64,000 nt of DNA. Origin: Corylus avellana. Lineage: Eukaryota > Streptophyta > Magnoliopsida > Fagales > Betulaceae. The translations under genes were made by a program, and so were the position numbers. This document shows positions 21,280 to 33,321 of the stretch, one piece after another. The stretch covers positions 25,159,049 to 25,223,048 of the forward strand of contig NC_081544.1 in assembly GCF_901000735.1 (NCBI RefSeq), given 5' to 3'. Every line of letters starts with the position of its first letter. The first letter of the stretch is position 1. The notes beneath the pieces are model-generated. The model was not told where the DNA came from and ran no database searches. It saw only the letters and a program-made list of their open reading frames with translations.

Positions 21280-23567
21280 ATGGCGGAGGCGGTGACGAGT
21301 ACAGATGAGTATCAGGCAGGAATCGACTCCAATTACGACCAGGAAACTGAGATAAAAACATTTGATGAGACCAAATTAAAGCCGGTGTTAAGGGACTCCT
21401 TGATGCAGGGGTGACAAAAATTCCACCCATGTTCCACTGCGGACAATTTAGCCCTGATGAGAGGTCAGGAAGAGAATCCCAGATCAGTATACCTATCATA
21501 GACCTTCAAGGCATCCATAAGGACTCAAATGTTCGTGCTCAAGTCATTGAGAAAGTTTGAAATGCATGCGAAAAATTCGGTTTCTTTCAGGTTGTTAATC
21601 ATGGAATTCCTGTTACCCTTTTGGATGAGATGATAAATGGAATGCAAAGTTTTCATGAGCAAGATACTGAGGTAAAGAAAGAGTTCTATTCACGCGATTA
21701 TGGGAAAAAGGTACTTTATTTATCCAATTATGATCTGTTCCAATCACCAGCAGCTAATTGGAGGGATACATTTTTCTGTTTTGTGGCACCACATGCCCCC
21801 GAACTGGAAGAACTGCCTGCAGTATGCAGGTATATATGTGGTAAAACTAATCTTAGTCTTTAACATTTTCTTCATCTATTATTAGGTAGATACAATTGCT
21901 GGCCTCTGTTCCATGATTTTGAATGGATAATCTATCTTTTTATGTTTTATATAGTTTTCTTATTCTGTATTCCCCATAAAAATAAATTGTAATCAAGTCC
22001 TAGAGAGTTTAACTATGGGGAAATGAAAGTGGTGGTTAATGGGTTTGAGGTTAAGAGGACTCACCTCATATAAGATGTAAGGATAAAGGATTACTAATCT
22101 TAGCTAGCTACCCCATTTTCCCTATAAATAGGTTCATTTCTAACACCAATTAACTCAAGTCAATAAGAGCAAAACGTAGCCTTATTTGTTGCCTGTTATT
22201 AGGTTATTTTTCATGGTGAATGTGAGCCTTCAAGACCAAACTACCCCAAAATCTCGTCTCCCTTTTCTTCTCTCTTACTATACTAATTAGGTCAAAACCT
22301 TTTGAGTTATACAGAACTGACATGTCATGGTTCATCCCCTATCTTTGTTCTTACCAAAGGCACATAAGACTTATTATAACAGCTTGATGGATTGAGCTTG
22401 CAGAGAGATAGTTAAAGAGTACTCGGAACAAGTAATGAAGTTGGGGCTTGATTTCTTTGAGTTACTAGCTGAGGCTCTTGGGCTAGATCCCAGCCACCTA
22501 AAAGACATGGACTGTGCTGAGGGGCTTCTTCTTCTTGGCCACTACTATCCCTCATGCCCTGAACCAGAGTTGACTTTGGGCGGTAGCGATCACACTGATG
22601 GCAGCTTCATTACCATACTCTTACAAGATCAAAAGGGTGGCCTCCAAATTCTCCACGAGAATCAATGGGTTAATCTTCCTCCAGTGTATGGAGCTCTAGT
22701 AGTCAATGTTGGAGATCTCCTACAGGCAAGTCTATCTTATCTAGCTTAATTCAATATTGTTGTCATTACTATCATGTAAAAGTTAGAGTTACAAGATAAA
22801 AATATCTTTCAAATATAATAAACCAAAATGCACAAGGCATTTTATATACAACAGATACATGTGACTTTACAAAGACATCAATGGTAAAGAGAGCAAATTC
22901 CATTATGAACTGAATTGACATGCAAGTTTCCTTCTAGATGTGAATTCCTTTTCTGTGTGTGATGATTGAGAATCCTCTCCTGCACAATTTTCCTTTTCGA
23001 TCTGCATAATTGGATAATGGATACTGCACAATCTTCTCTAGTAAGGCTGGCTCATGATATGGCAAGATCTTTCTTTAATGAATTTGATGATCCTTTCCCA
23101 TCGTGGCTGGTTTCCTTAGCTGGCTTTGATTCATCTTCATGATCTGCAACATTAGTTGCAGCAGCTCAATTTGGAATGTTATGATCTGCGGCCGATACTT
23201 CAACCTATCATAATCTAAATCATTTAACTATCACTAAATTTAGCATTAATATAGCATAGCAAATAAGTTAATTAAATTGTTTATTGGTTTTCACTTCTTG
23301 TAGTTGTGCATGCAGCTCATCACAAACGACAAGTTCAATAGCGTCACTCACAGAGTATTAGCGAACCATATTGGGCCAAGAATTTCTGTGGCTAGTTTTT
23401 TTAGACCTTATGTTCAGGTGGGCTCGAGGGTTTATGGACCAATCAAGGAGCTGTTGTCGGAAGAAAAACCCCCAATATACAGGGAAACAGATTCAAAAGA
23501 ATATCTTATGCACTACTTTTCGAAAGGGATTGACGGGATCTCTCCTTTACAACACTTCAAGTCGTGA
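21280..23567 (+). pseudogene. 2-ODD copy 6, pseudogene broken in exon 1
   Basis: All three exons are present (21280-21829, 22404-22725, 23316-23567) and splice signals match copy 4, including the GC donor CAG/GCAAGT of intron 2. Exon 1 carries a 5-bp net insertion near 21367-21380, where GAGTCAAAAGCC of copy 4 is GAGACCAAATTAAAGCC; this shifts the frame. A TGA at 21558-21560 replaces a CGA Arg codon. Exons 2 and 3 keep uninterrupted frames with HTD, distal His and RxS. The loss is therefore recent, or the 3' exons are kept fresh by conversion from copy 4. A protein starting at a later ATG (21621 region) would lack most of DIOX_N. Confidence 0.88.
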
Positions 23568-25102
23568 AGATGTCCACAGAGATTGAGATTCATGTTTGTA
23601 GTAATTGGCACAACTAGTCATGCTTCTAACTACTGTCTGCATGGGAACCTCTTCTTGTGTCTTCATTTAATGACTCTACCATGCTCTCCATCTATAACAT
23701 ACAATCAAACCCATGCTTATGCTTATATAATGTATGATGCCATTGTTGGGTTACGGGGTTTAGCAAATTTGTTAAGCATGCACTAGATGTAGGAGCGGAC
23801 CCACGTTGCAAGGTGGGACCTGGCAACCCCTAAATTTTTTAAACTTCTTCTAACTATTGCAGAAACATATGGGTATTCAAAATAAACGAAAAGAAAATCT
23901 CAATTTTGATTGTAAATTAGTATTTTCTTCTAAGCCGACATCAAATGTTTAACTCTGTAAGTTTTTGGTTCTATCTTGAATCAATAATTTCTTTTGGATT
24001 TGAAATTTTCCTTCAGCCTTTTTTCTTTTTCTCCTGTTTTCTGTAGATGGTGCCGATTTTTCATTTGCAATTCAGTAAGACAGATTATGATCGTAATATA
24101 AAAGAAAGAGCGGGACTCGAAACCTTGTTGACAAAGACGACACGTTGAACTGGGTCTTGCAGATGTAGCGACTGCGTATCCAAATATCTGTAGGAAATTT
24201 CAAATAAATTGAATGTGAAAAAACTATCTGAAATCCAAAACACTATAGAGAAGAAGAAGAAGAAGAAGCGTACCCGAGAGAGAGATTTGGGAGAAGAAAG
24301 AGAAAGGAAAGAAGAAAGAGCTAGAGGGAGAGAGAACATCCGTGAGAGTTAAAAAGACATTCTATCAAACACCTCCGGGCCTCATCCAAACAATAACATA
24401 AAAGAATTACCAAAAAAAAAACAAACAAAGAAATCTATAATACCAATTAGTGATATCATAATCTTATCATTTAATTAGTGCACTTCTCTCATCTCTGAGA
24501 CGCTTGTAAAATCAACTTCAACCTGGAGAAGAACGCACTCCATTTTATCCCTGCCAACATTTTACAAAATATATTTACATGATAAGAAAACTTTAATTAA
24601 ATTTCACACACGATCTTGATTCCCAGGAAATTGAGCTTATTTTCTTTCCCAAGGAAACAGACAAAAAACAACAATTTACTTGATCCGATAGAGTTCTTTG
24701 AGGTTTCTGATTGGGGCTGTGAATTGCAGATGCTAGAGTAAGCCTTCTATACTCTATAGAGTAGCATCGACGTTCTCGGAGATCCGCTCCGCATGTACAC
24801 CGCTATATGAACAATATTCATGATTCGTTGTTGCAATTTTAGCGTTAGACGCAGTAACTTTCACTGGAATGCACGGAGTCACAAAAATTCTCTGATTCAA
24901 GACACATGTCGTAATTTTAGACACTCTTAAATAAATCGATCAAAATGTAAGTGTCTTTTGATTTTAAACTCAGTTTAACTTAAAATGACACTCAATAGCA
25001 TTTTAAAACGTCAAGTATCGCAATTTTACGCTCTCCTCCTAAAAACTCCCCTATATTATTATATAATATAGATAGATAATATAGATTAGAGTAGATTTAG
25101 AT

Positions 25103-25266
25103 TAGCATAATTTCTTTATGTTTATGTAGTATTAGTGTATTTCCTTTATTTTCACTGGCTTTGTTCAATTAATTATAAATAGGCTAACCTATTGTACAGT
25201 TTTATACAATTTCATAATTCTTTAGCTTATCGTTTTTTCTTTTGTTGGTGAGGCTGTCTTCCTACA
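25103..25266 (+). mobile_element. Truncated copia 3' LTR upstream of copy 7
   Basis: Matches the 3' part of the full LTR at 31247-31520: the same TTAGCATAATTTCTTTATG, TTATAAATAGGCTAACC and GGTGAGGCTGTCTTCC segments. The 5' part is missing. It includes the LTR TATA box at 25174-25181. It lies about 510 bp upstream of the copy 7 ATG. Confidence 0.75.
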
Positions 25267-25547
25267 ACCATTACTTTTTATTTTTTTATGATGAGTATTG
25301 ATTGTTTCTTAGGACTTTAGTGGGTTATTTTTGCCGCGACCAAGACAGCTCTAAATTATCGCCTTGTGCGGCTCATGAAAAAGTTTGTTTTGTTTATAGT
25401 TTCTCTGGGACCATTGATAAAATTATTGTTTAGTGTTTGATTCTTTTGAATCATTCTTTGTATTTTTGCTGTATTTTTCTTTTGGGCATCATTGTTGGTG
25501 TCCCCTTTTTTTGTTGTTTGATCCCTTATAACTCACTTTCCCTTATT

Positions 25548-25579
<32 letters not shown>

Positions 25580-25779
25580 CAGCTCTAAATGATCACGTTT
25601 TATTTTCTTCTTATTCTTTAATCTAGTTAAAAGACAAAAAAGCGGTTGCACCAATTTCTTTGCTGTCCTTGTTGTCCCTCGAAAAAAGAAAGATTCTTCT
25701 TACTCCACATGCAAGAGCGGTATACAAACACCTGTTAATGCTTCGTAGTTCATAGCATTAAGATAAAGGGAAAAAAGAA

Positions 25780-28700
25780 ATGGAGATGACAAGCTCACTG
25801 GAGTTTCAGGCAGAAATGAAATCCAAATACGACCGAATGAGTGAACTGAAGGCTTTTGATGAGTCAAAAGCTGGGGTGAAGGGACTCGCAGATGCTGGAG
25901 TAACAAAGATCCCGCAAATATTCATCCATCATCATCATCATCATCAGCAACACAATGATGATTCAGCTGGTTCCTCATCCTCCGACCCCAACTTCAGCAT
26001 TCCAATCATAGACTTTGAAGGCATTGGCAAAGATGCTGGTCAACGTGCTAAGATTGTCGAAGAAATCGGAGATGCGTGTGAGAAGTGGGGTTTCTTTCTG
26101 GTTGTTAATCATGGAATTAAATCAACTGTGCTGGATGAGATGATTGATGGGGTGCGTAGATTTCACGAGCAAGACTGCGAGATTAAGAAAGAATTTTATT
26201 CGCGGGATGAAACGAAAAGTGTGATATATAACTCCAATTTCAATCTCTATAAAGCACGAGCAGCTACTTGGAGGGATACCATATATTGTGCTACGGCTCC
26301 TTCACCAAAGCCTGAAGAATTGCCACAAGCATGCAGGTTGTTGATTTCAATTATAGGTTTTTTTTCTTCATCTAAAGCCATATGTGTTTTTTCATTCATG
26401 ATTTTCTTACTCATGGATTGATCGATTTGCAGAGATATAATGATTGATTACTCGAACGCAGTAATGAGATTAGGCCTTACTGTATTCGAGTTGCTGTCGG
26501 AAGCTCTTGGCCTCGAGCCCAACCACCTCAAAGACATGGGTTGTGCCGATGGACTTCTTGTTGTGGGCAATTACTATCCACCATGCCCCGAACCAGATTT
26601 GACTTTGGGCCTTAGCAAACACACCGATAGTACATTCCTCACTATCCTTTTACAAGACCAAATAGGTGGCCTTCAAGTCCTACATCAAAATCAATGGGTC
26701 ACTGTCACTCCCATTCCAGGGTCATTGATCGTTAACATGGGAGATATGATGCAGGCAAGTAATTTTCATGCTTCAAAAAATGAAACATTATGATTCTACT
26801 GTTAATGTGTTTTGGGGATTATTTTTTGTTCTTTGTTTGAAAAACTGTCATTATGTAGGTGTTATGTTTTGGAAAGTATTTTAGGTGTTTTTAGGAGTAT
26901 TTTATGTTTTAAGCTATTTATTAATGCATTTATTTTGAGAACGAAAAACAAAAGACAACAAATAAAGAATATAACAATAGACTATAATTTTCGATTGCAT
27001 AAAAAAAATAAAATTATAATATGAGACATAATATTATTTTCATTCTTGCACATTCATATGTCTAAAGGCAAGATTTCTCATGAGCTAGCCAAACTTGCTA
27101 GGGAGAAAAAAAAGTATAATGTCAGAGATCATATATTTATCTCACAATTATTTTACAATGTTGAAAACCTTTTGATTTTTTTTTTTAGTAAGCACTAAAT
27201 TAAGAAAAATTGGTAAAACTGTCACGTAATTTGAAACATTACTCAAAAAGCATAAATGTATATTGCTAAGCAGTTCTTGCAATCCAATATAGGTTATATT
27301 GATGAGTAATATTATACATACAACTTTTAATAGGTCAGCATGTGATTGGAGGGTACATTTCCTATACTGATTATAGTTCCTCATATTCAAATTGGTTCAA
27401 TTATATATATATATATATATATATATAGGGGTGTAAACGAGCCGAGCTTGGGCGAGCTTCCCTTGTTCAAGCTTGGCTCGTTTAAATTTTACTCGAGCTC
27501 GAGCTCGAGTCGAGTTCAAGGGCGAGCCAAAAAAATCGAGCTCGAGCTAATAATAAGTCGAGCCGAGCCAGCTCGCGAGCTGGCTCTTATATTTAATATT
27601 TTTGTTTTAAAATTTTTTTTTAACTTCAAGTACTCTTAAACGACTTAAGAAGTTAGTTTGCATATGAGTATTTGCTTAGCCTAGCTAGTCGAGTATGGAG
27701 CCTGAGTCAATATAGCAAGGCATTTGGTTTCAAAGAGAGAGGATATGCATCATTTTATAGATAAGCAAACTTAGAGATTGATGTTTTCTTAACAATGTGG
27801 GACAAGTTAACAGGTTGCATTCAGACTGCATTGGGACAACGCCCCCTACAAAAAAATATTTTTTTAACGTCTCTCTCTCAATCCCCCTCACTAGTCACAA
27901 CGGATCTTCCACCTGAACTCTCATTTCCCACTCTCTCACTCTCACTCACCAGACATGTAGTGATAGTGTTTGGGTCTGTTTGATTCATCAATAGTTTATG
28001 CCTTTCGCAATCTCCCTCAATAGTTTCTGCTTGATTCTTCTTCATTTCATTTGGATCTGCTCTAATTGAATCGAGGTTTTTTTAATGATTGCTCTTTCTC
28101 TCTTTCATCACGAAGGGTCTAGAATTTTTCATTCTCTAATGCTTAAATATAAATGCAATTTTAAGGTTTTAATAATTATGAGATTTATAATTAATTATCT
28201 ATTACTTAGTTTATATATATATATATATACACACACACTCGAGCTTATACGAGCTGTTCACGAGCTTAGCCGAGTCGAGCCGAGCTTGCTTCGTTTAATA
28301 TTCGAGCCAGGATTTGTGTTCATGAAGTGCTTCATGTAATATTCGAGTCGAGCACGAGCCGAGCTTATGCGAGCCGAGCCCGAGCTTGCTCGCGAGACGC
28401 TTCGCTCACTTAACAGCCCTATATATATATATATCCGATCAACTCAACATTGAACCCAGAGCTAAAATCTGTCCTTGGCAAGAACATATACCCTTTGGAT
28501 AGATACATGGGAATATCTTGTAGGAATCATATGTTGAACTGATAAAAATGTTGTCTTAGTTTTGATGTCGCTCTCATGTATGTGTAGCTAATCTCCAACG
28601 ATAAGTTCAAAAGCGTGTTTCACAGAGTATTGGCAAAGAATGTTGGTCCAAGAATCTCTGTTCCTAGTTTTTTCAGAAAACATTTCAAGCAAGACATTGC

Positions 28701-28854
28701 CGCCAACCCCAGGCTGTATGGACCAATTAAGGAGCTGCTATCAGAAGAACACCCCCCAATCTACAAGGAAACCACCTTAAAAGATTATGTTTACTCGAAA
28801 GGACTAGATGGGACCTCTGGACTAGAATATTTCAAACTTTCAACTTGTTCATAG
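25780..28854 (+). CDS. 2-ODD copy 7 (ACC-oxidase-homolog-like dioxygenase)
   Basis: Predicted 381-residue enzyme with exons 25780-26336, 26433-26754 and 28588-28854. Ligands are His249, Asp251 (HTD) and His305; the RxS motif is Arg315/Ser317 ([10 protein letters not shown]). DIOX_N includes [11 protein letters not shown] and TWRDT. A His-rich insertion after the IPQIF segment has six consecutive His plus QQH, encoded by a CAT repeat, and is longer than in copies 8 and 10. The stop of relatives (CTT TGA) is changed, adding STCS at the C-terminus. Intron 1 is short (96 nt). Intron 2 (1.83 kb) starts CAG/GCAAGT and holds a 1-kb transposon. A copia LTR remnant lies upstream. Confidence 0.88.
27427..28420. 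mobile_element. About 1-kb non-autonomous hAT-like element in intron 2 of copy 7
   Basis: Starts AGGGGTGTAAACGAGCCGAG, and its right end reverse-complements to AGGGCTGTTAAGTGAGCGAA, an imperfect inverted terminus. Both subterminal regions are packed with GAGCCGAGC/GAGCTCGAG motifs in both orientations. It is inserted in a (TA)n tract that is uninterrupted in the same intron of copies 8 (32891-32911) and 10 (41072-41120). No transposase is visible. The target duplication cannot be judged inside TA repeats. Confidence 0.75.
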
Positions 28855-28965
28855 ATGAAAATATATGGTTCATTTATTTTGTTGAACTTTCAACTCTGAA
28901 TTTCGATCTTGCTCCAATGTACACGTTAAGACTGTCAAGCTTCCCTGTGCTTGCCTATAGTCTGT

Positions 28966-30353
28966 TGATAAGTGTCAAATATTGCATACTTAGACCCCTT
29001 TACATTAGTTAATCATTTAGTTATATCGTTATTTAATGTTTTGCGTTAGTTTTGTGTTTTTAATATTTCATAGGTTATTGAAAAAAAATTATAGCTTTAA
29101 AAGGAAAAATGCAAAGTTTGGAAGAAAGCATACTTTGAGAAGACCTAGATGATGTAGTTAAGTTTAACCAAATTCAAGAAAAGGTTAAATCGGATTAAAG
29201 ATCAGATTGGATTAAAGTTCAAATTGGATAAAATTTCGGATTGAATTCAAATTCAGATTCTGCACATGTCTCAGTATTTAACCACAATTTTCCGCTCAAA
29301 TATCGGATTGAAGTGATTCAAGTGGCATTGGAAAGCTAACTCAAAATAATACAGTTTATTATAATATATGATTTCCCTAATTCGAACGGTTACTATGTCA
29401 AAATCGCCCCGCAATAAAAGGACACAAATTTGGACGAATCCTATTCCGATTTCAGACTTCTATTTGGACTGGGAAACAGACTTCCAAATTATCTAGGTTT
29501 ACTAGGGCTTCTAGGATTCTCCTAAGCCTATAAATAGACCTCTTTGTATTCAAGAAAAGATATACAATTCCAGAGATTAGTTTTGGGATACAATTTTGGA
29601 GACAGAATGTAATCCACAGCTTTTCTTTTAGTTTAGTTTTTTCTTTGGGTTTAGGTTTTAGTTTCATAGTCATGTGGAGCTAAATTCTCTACTAAGGTTG
29701 GGGATGACGCCCCGCCGATAAAAAACAACATCACTTTTATTTAAGTCTTTATTTATCTGATTTTATTGAGTTTATTATTTCAATTGTTTTACTTCTAATC
29801 AATTGTGTGGAGGGATTCTTAGATATCTCTTGTGATTCAAGGATACATGTGATGATTTGAGATAATTTCATATGATTAATTGCTTGGTTTTTAACTAATA
29901 AAAATTGGATATCCCTTGTGATTTGTTCTACGGATACATTTGGTGTTTCAATTAAATTTGGATTCCTTTTGTGATTTGGTCAATGAATAGATATATGTGA
30001 TGGTTTTGATTAATTATTTGAAGCATAGTAAAACATACATAAGATTTAAATTGTGAGAACTTCGGATTAATATTAATGAATATAGAATATGTTGTTATAA
30101 TTTGATGAGTGTAGATTCCACATCCTTAGTGCCTTTATCTATTGATTTATTTAGTTTATTTAATTTATGTTTAGTCTTTTAATTTTCAAAACCAAAATCA
30201 AAAACCTTTTAGAACTAGGTTAGGATTTAATTAGTTTAGATATATAAGTTGCTCTTTCAAAAATACAATTCTTTGTAGGTTCGACCTCGCACTTGCAATC
30301 CATTAAACTGCAATCGATTTGTGCACTTGTGAGTTAAATAAATTTGCACAACA
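28966..30353 (+). mobile_element. Solo LTR of about 1.39 kb (gypsy-like)
   Basis: Begins TGATAAGTGTCAAATATTGC and ends AAATTTGCACAACA. It interrupts sequence downstream of copy 7 that is continuous downstream of copy 9 (GTCTGCATATAAAGCG, about 36852). Flanking bases TCTGT and TCTAC each differ by one base from the TCTGC of that empty site, consistent with an aged 5-bp duplication. No coding region is present. The end features (TTCGACCTCGCACTTGCAA... GTGCACTTGTGAG) are typical of plant gypsy LTR tails. Confidence 0.65.
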
Positions 30354-30689
30354 TCTACATATAAAGCGTGTCTAATGTGTAGAAGATTTGAGCTTTTAAT
30401 ATTGTTCAAATTAAAGCTCGAAAATTGTTATGGATTAGTTGAAGAAATTGTTGTTTTTAATGTCGTTCTGTTTCACTTGCTGTGGTTGTTACAAGTGAAA
30501 CCTTTTCATGCAAGTTACTATAGAACTTTGTAGCAATTGAAGTGGCACTTTACATGTATGTCTTGCGCAGAGCTTTAATTTATTTCGGGGCTGTCATGGT
30601 ACTGCAATAAAAGCATGGAGTGGCAAAGCCTGAAAGGGTGTATAAGTGCCATCACATAGACAACTTTGAACTCATCTTGCACATGAAAG

Positions 30690-31240
30690 TTTTGGGAAGA
30701 ATAAAATGGTATAATCATTACGTTGCAGTTCTCCAAATTTTGCACTATGTCAAGAGAATTCTGTTTCATGGATTTTACTTCTCTATACATTCCTCCCTTG
30801 AGCTCCACGCATATTCCGATACTGATTAGGCTGTTAATCCCATATATCCCCGTTCTATCATTTGTAACTGTTCCTTATTTGAAATTTCTTTGATTTCCTA
30901 ACATACTAAGAAATATTTTGTGCACAATCCAACATTGAGGCTGAGTACCACGCGTTTGCTGACACTACTTCTAAATTTTTGTGGTTATTCTGGCTTTTGA
31001 CAAACATGGCTGATGCCCCTCAAATTGCTATTTCTCTCATTCATTATGACAATCATGAGAGTGCCATACAATTTGCACAAAATGATATTTTTCATGAGCA
31101 TATAAAACACATTGAAATTAATTATTACTTCAAAAAGCATCATCCTCAATAGGGCACCTTACATCTACGATTAGTATCATTCGAAGATTAGTTTTTTCAC
31201 GTCTCAACTTGAGCCAGCTTCAGTCGCCACTTCGAGATTA
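30690..31240 (+). mobile_element. Decayed copia pol (reverse transcriptase/RNase H end)
   Basis: Broken frames translate to pieces of a copia RNase H region: ILHYVK, LFHGFYFS, HSSLELHAYSD, then further on DNHESAIQFAQNDIFHE and HIKHIEI. Several stops and frameshifts separate them. It runs directly into the LTR at 31247, so it is the 3' end of the same element. Confidence 0.8.
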
Positions 31241-31246
31241 AAAAGA

Positions 31247-31520
31247 TGTTAACATATTACCATAATTATGGGAGAATATCTTCATAATATTCTCAATATT
31301 TATATCATGGTCATATTCCTTATTCACTACCATATTAGCTCCTCTTAATTATTATAAATCAATTAGCATAATTTCTTTATGTTGTATTAGTGTATTTCCT
31401 TTATTTTCACTGGCTTTGTTCAATTAATTATAAATAGGCTAACCTATTGTATAGTTTTATACAGTTCCATACTTCTTTAGCTTATCTTTTTTCTTTCGTT
31501 GGTGAGGCTGTCTTCCAACA
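31247..31520 (+). mobile_element. Copia 3' LTR immediately upstream of copy 8
   Basis: A 274-bp LTR starting TGTTAACATATTACC and ending CTGTCTTCCAACA, directly after the copia pol remnant. Homologous LTR sequence lies upstream of copies 7 (25103-25266, truncated) and 9 (35174-35448), and a short tail upstream of copy 10 (about 37718-37740). It therefore predates the duplications of block 7-10. Confidence 0.82.
31429..31436 (+). promoter_or_regulatory. TATA box of the LTR, candidate promoter of copy 8
   Basis: TATAAATA lies within the LTR, about 390 bp upstream of the copy 8 ATG and in the same direction. The same box is present upstream of copy 7 (25174-25181) and altered upstream of copy 9. 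That it drives the gene is inference; no other better-placed TATA was obvious in the 300 bp between LTR and ATG. Confidence 0.4.
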
Positions 31521-31816
31521 ACCATTACTTTTTATTTTTTTACGATGAGTGATTATTTCTGGGACTCAGTGGGTTACTTCATATTCTGCCACGATGCAAG
31601 ACAGCTCTAAGTGATCAGTTTTTTTAGTTTTTATTTTTATTTTTTATTCTTTTATTGTCTAGTCCAGTTAAAAGACAAAAATGCTGCTGCACTCATTTCT
31701 TTGCTGTCCTTGTTATCCCTCCTTGAAAAAAGAAAGATTCTTCTTACTCCACATGCAAGAGCAGTATACGATCACTTCTTAATGCTTCATAGCATTAAGA
31801 TCAGGGGTAAAAAAAA

Positions 31817-33321
31817 ATGGAGGTGACAAGCTCACTCGAGTTTCAGGGAGAAAGGGAATCCAAATATGATCGGACGAGTGAACTGAAGGCTTTTGATGAG
31901 TCAAAAGCTGGGGTCAAGGGACTCGCAGATGCAGGGGTAGCCAAGATCCCGCGGATATTCATCCATCATCATCAGCAACACAATGATGATTCAGCTTGTT
32001 CCTCATCCTCCGACACCAGGTTCAACATTCCAATCATAGACTTTGAAGGCATCGACAGAGATGCTGGTCAACGTGCTAAGATTGTTGAAGAAATTGGAGA
32101 TGCGTGCGAGAAGTGGGGTTTCTTTCTGGTTGTTAATCATGGAATTAAGTCAACTGTGCTGGATGAGATGATGGATGGGGTGCGTAGATTTCACGAGCAA
32201 GACTACGAGATTAAGAAACAATTTTATACACGGGATGAGACGAAAAGTTTTACATATAACACCAATTTCGATTTCTATCAAGCAAGAGCAGCCAATTGGA
32301 GGGATACAATATATTGTGCTACGGCTCCTTCTCCACCCAAGCCTGAAGATTTGCCACGAGTATGCAGGTCGTTGATTTCAATTATAATTTTTTTTTTTCA
32401 TCTAAAGCCATATTTGTTGTTTCATTCATGATTTTCTTACTCATGGACTGATCGATTTGCAGAGATATAATGATTGATTACTCGAACGCAGTAATGAGAT
32501 TAGGCCTTACTGTATTCGAGTTGCTGTCGGAAGCTCTTGGGCTCGAGCCCAACCACCTCAAAGACATGGGTTGTGCCGATGGACTTTATGTTTTGGGCCA
32601 TTACTATCCACCATGCCCCGAACCAGATTTGACTTTGGGCCTCAGCAAACACACCGATAGTGCATTCCTCACTATCCTTTTACAAGACCAAATAGGTGGC
32701 CTTCAAGTCCTACATCAAAACCAATGGGTCACTGTCACTCCCATTCCAGGGTCATTGATCGTCAACCTGGGAGATATGATGCAGGCAAGTAATTTTCATG
32801 TTTCAATAATGAAACATTATGATTCTATTGTTAATGTGTTTTGGGAATTATTTTTTGTTCTTTGTTAACGTTCGCGCGCGCGCACGCGCACATATATATA
32901 TATATATATATCCGATTAACTCAACATTGAGCCCAAAGCTAAAATCTGTCCATGGCAAGAACATATACCCTTCGGATAGCTACATGGGAATATTTTGTAG
33001 CAATCATATGTTGAACTGATAAAAATGTTGTCTTAGATTTGATGTCTCTCTGTGCAGCTAATCTCCAACGACAAGTTCAAAAGCGTGTTTCACAGAGTAT
33101 TGGCAAAGAATGTTGGTCCAAGAATCTCTGTTCCTAGTTTTTTCAGAACACATTTCAAGCAAGAGACTACCGCCAGCCCCAGGCTGTATGGACCAATCAA
33201 GGAGCTGCTATCAGAAGAACACCCCCCAATCTACAGGAAAACCACCCTAAAAGATTATGTTACTTATATTTACTCGAAAGGGTTAGATGGGACCTCTGGA
33301 CTTGAATATTTCAAACTTTGA
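31817..33321 (+). CDS. 2-ODD copy 8 (ACC-oxidase-homolog-like dioxygenase)
   Basis: Predicted 378-residue enzyme with exons 31817-32367, 32463-32784 and 33058-33321. The ATG follows an A run and gives [10 protein letters not shown], as in copies 9 and 10. Ligands are His247, Asp249 (HTD) and His303; RxS is Arg313/Ser315. [11 protein letters not shown] and NWRDT mark DIOX_N. The His tract is short (HHHQQH). Both introns are short (95 and 273 nt), making this the most compact intact gene of block 7-10. The intron 2 donor is CAG/GCAAGT. The gene lies directly behind a copia 3' LTR. Substrate unknown. Confidence 0.9.
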
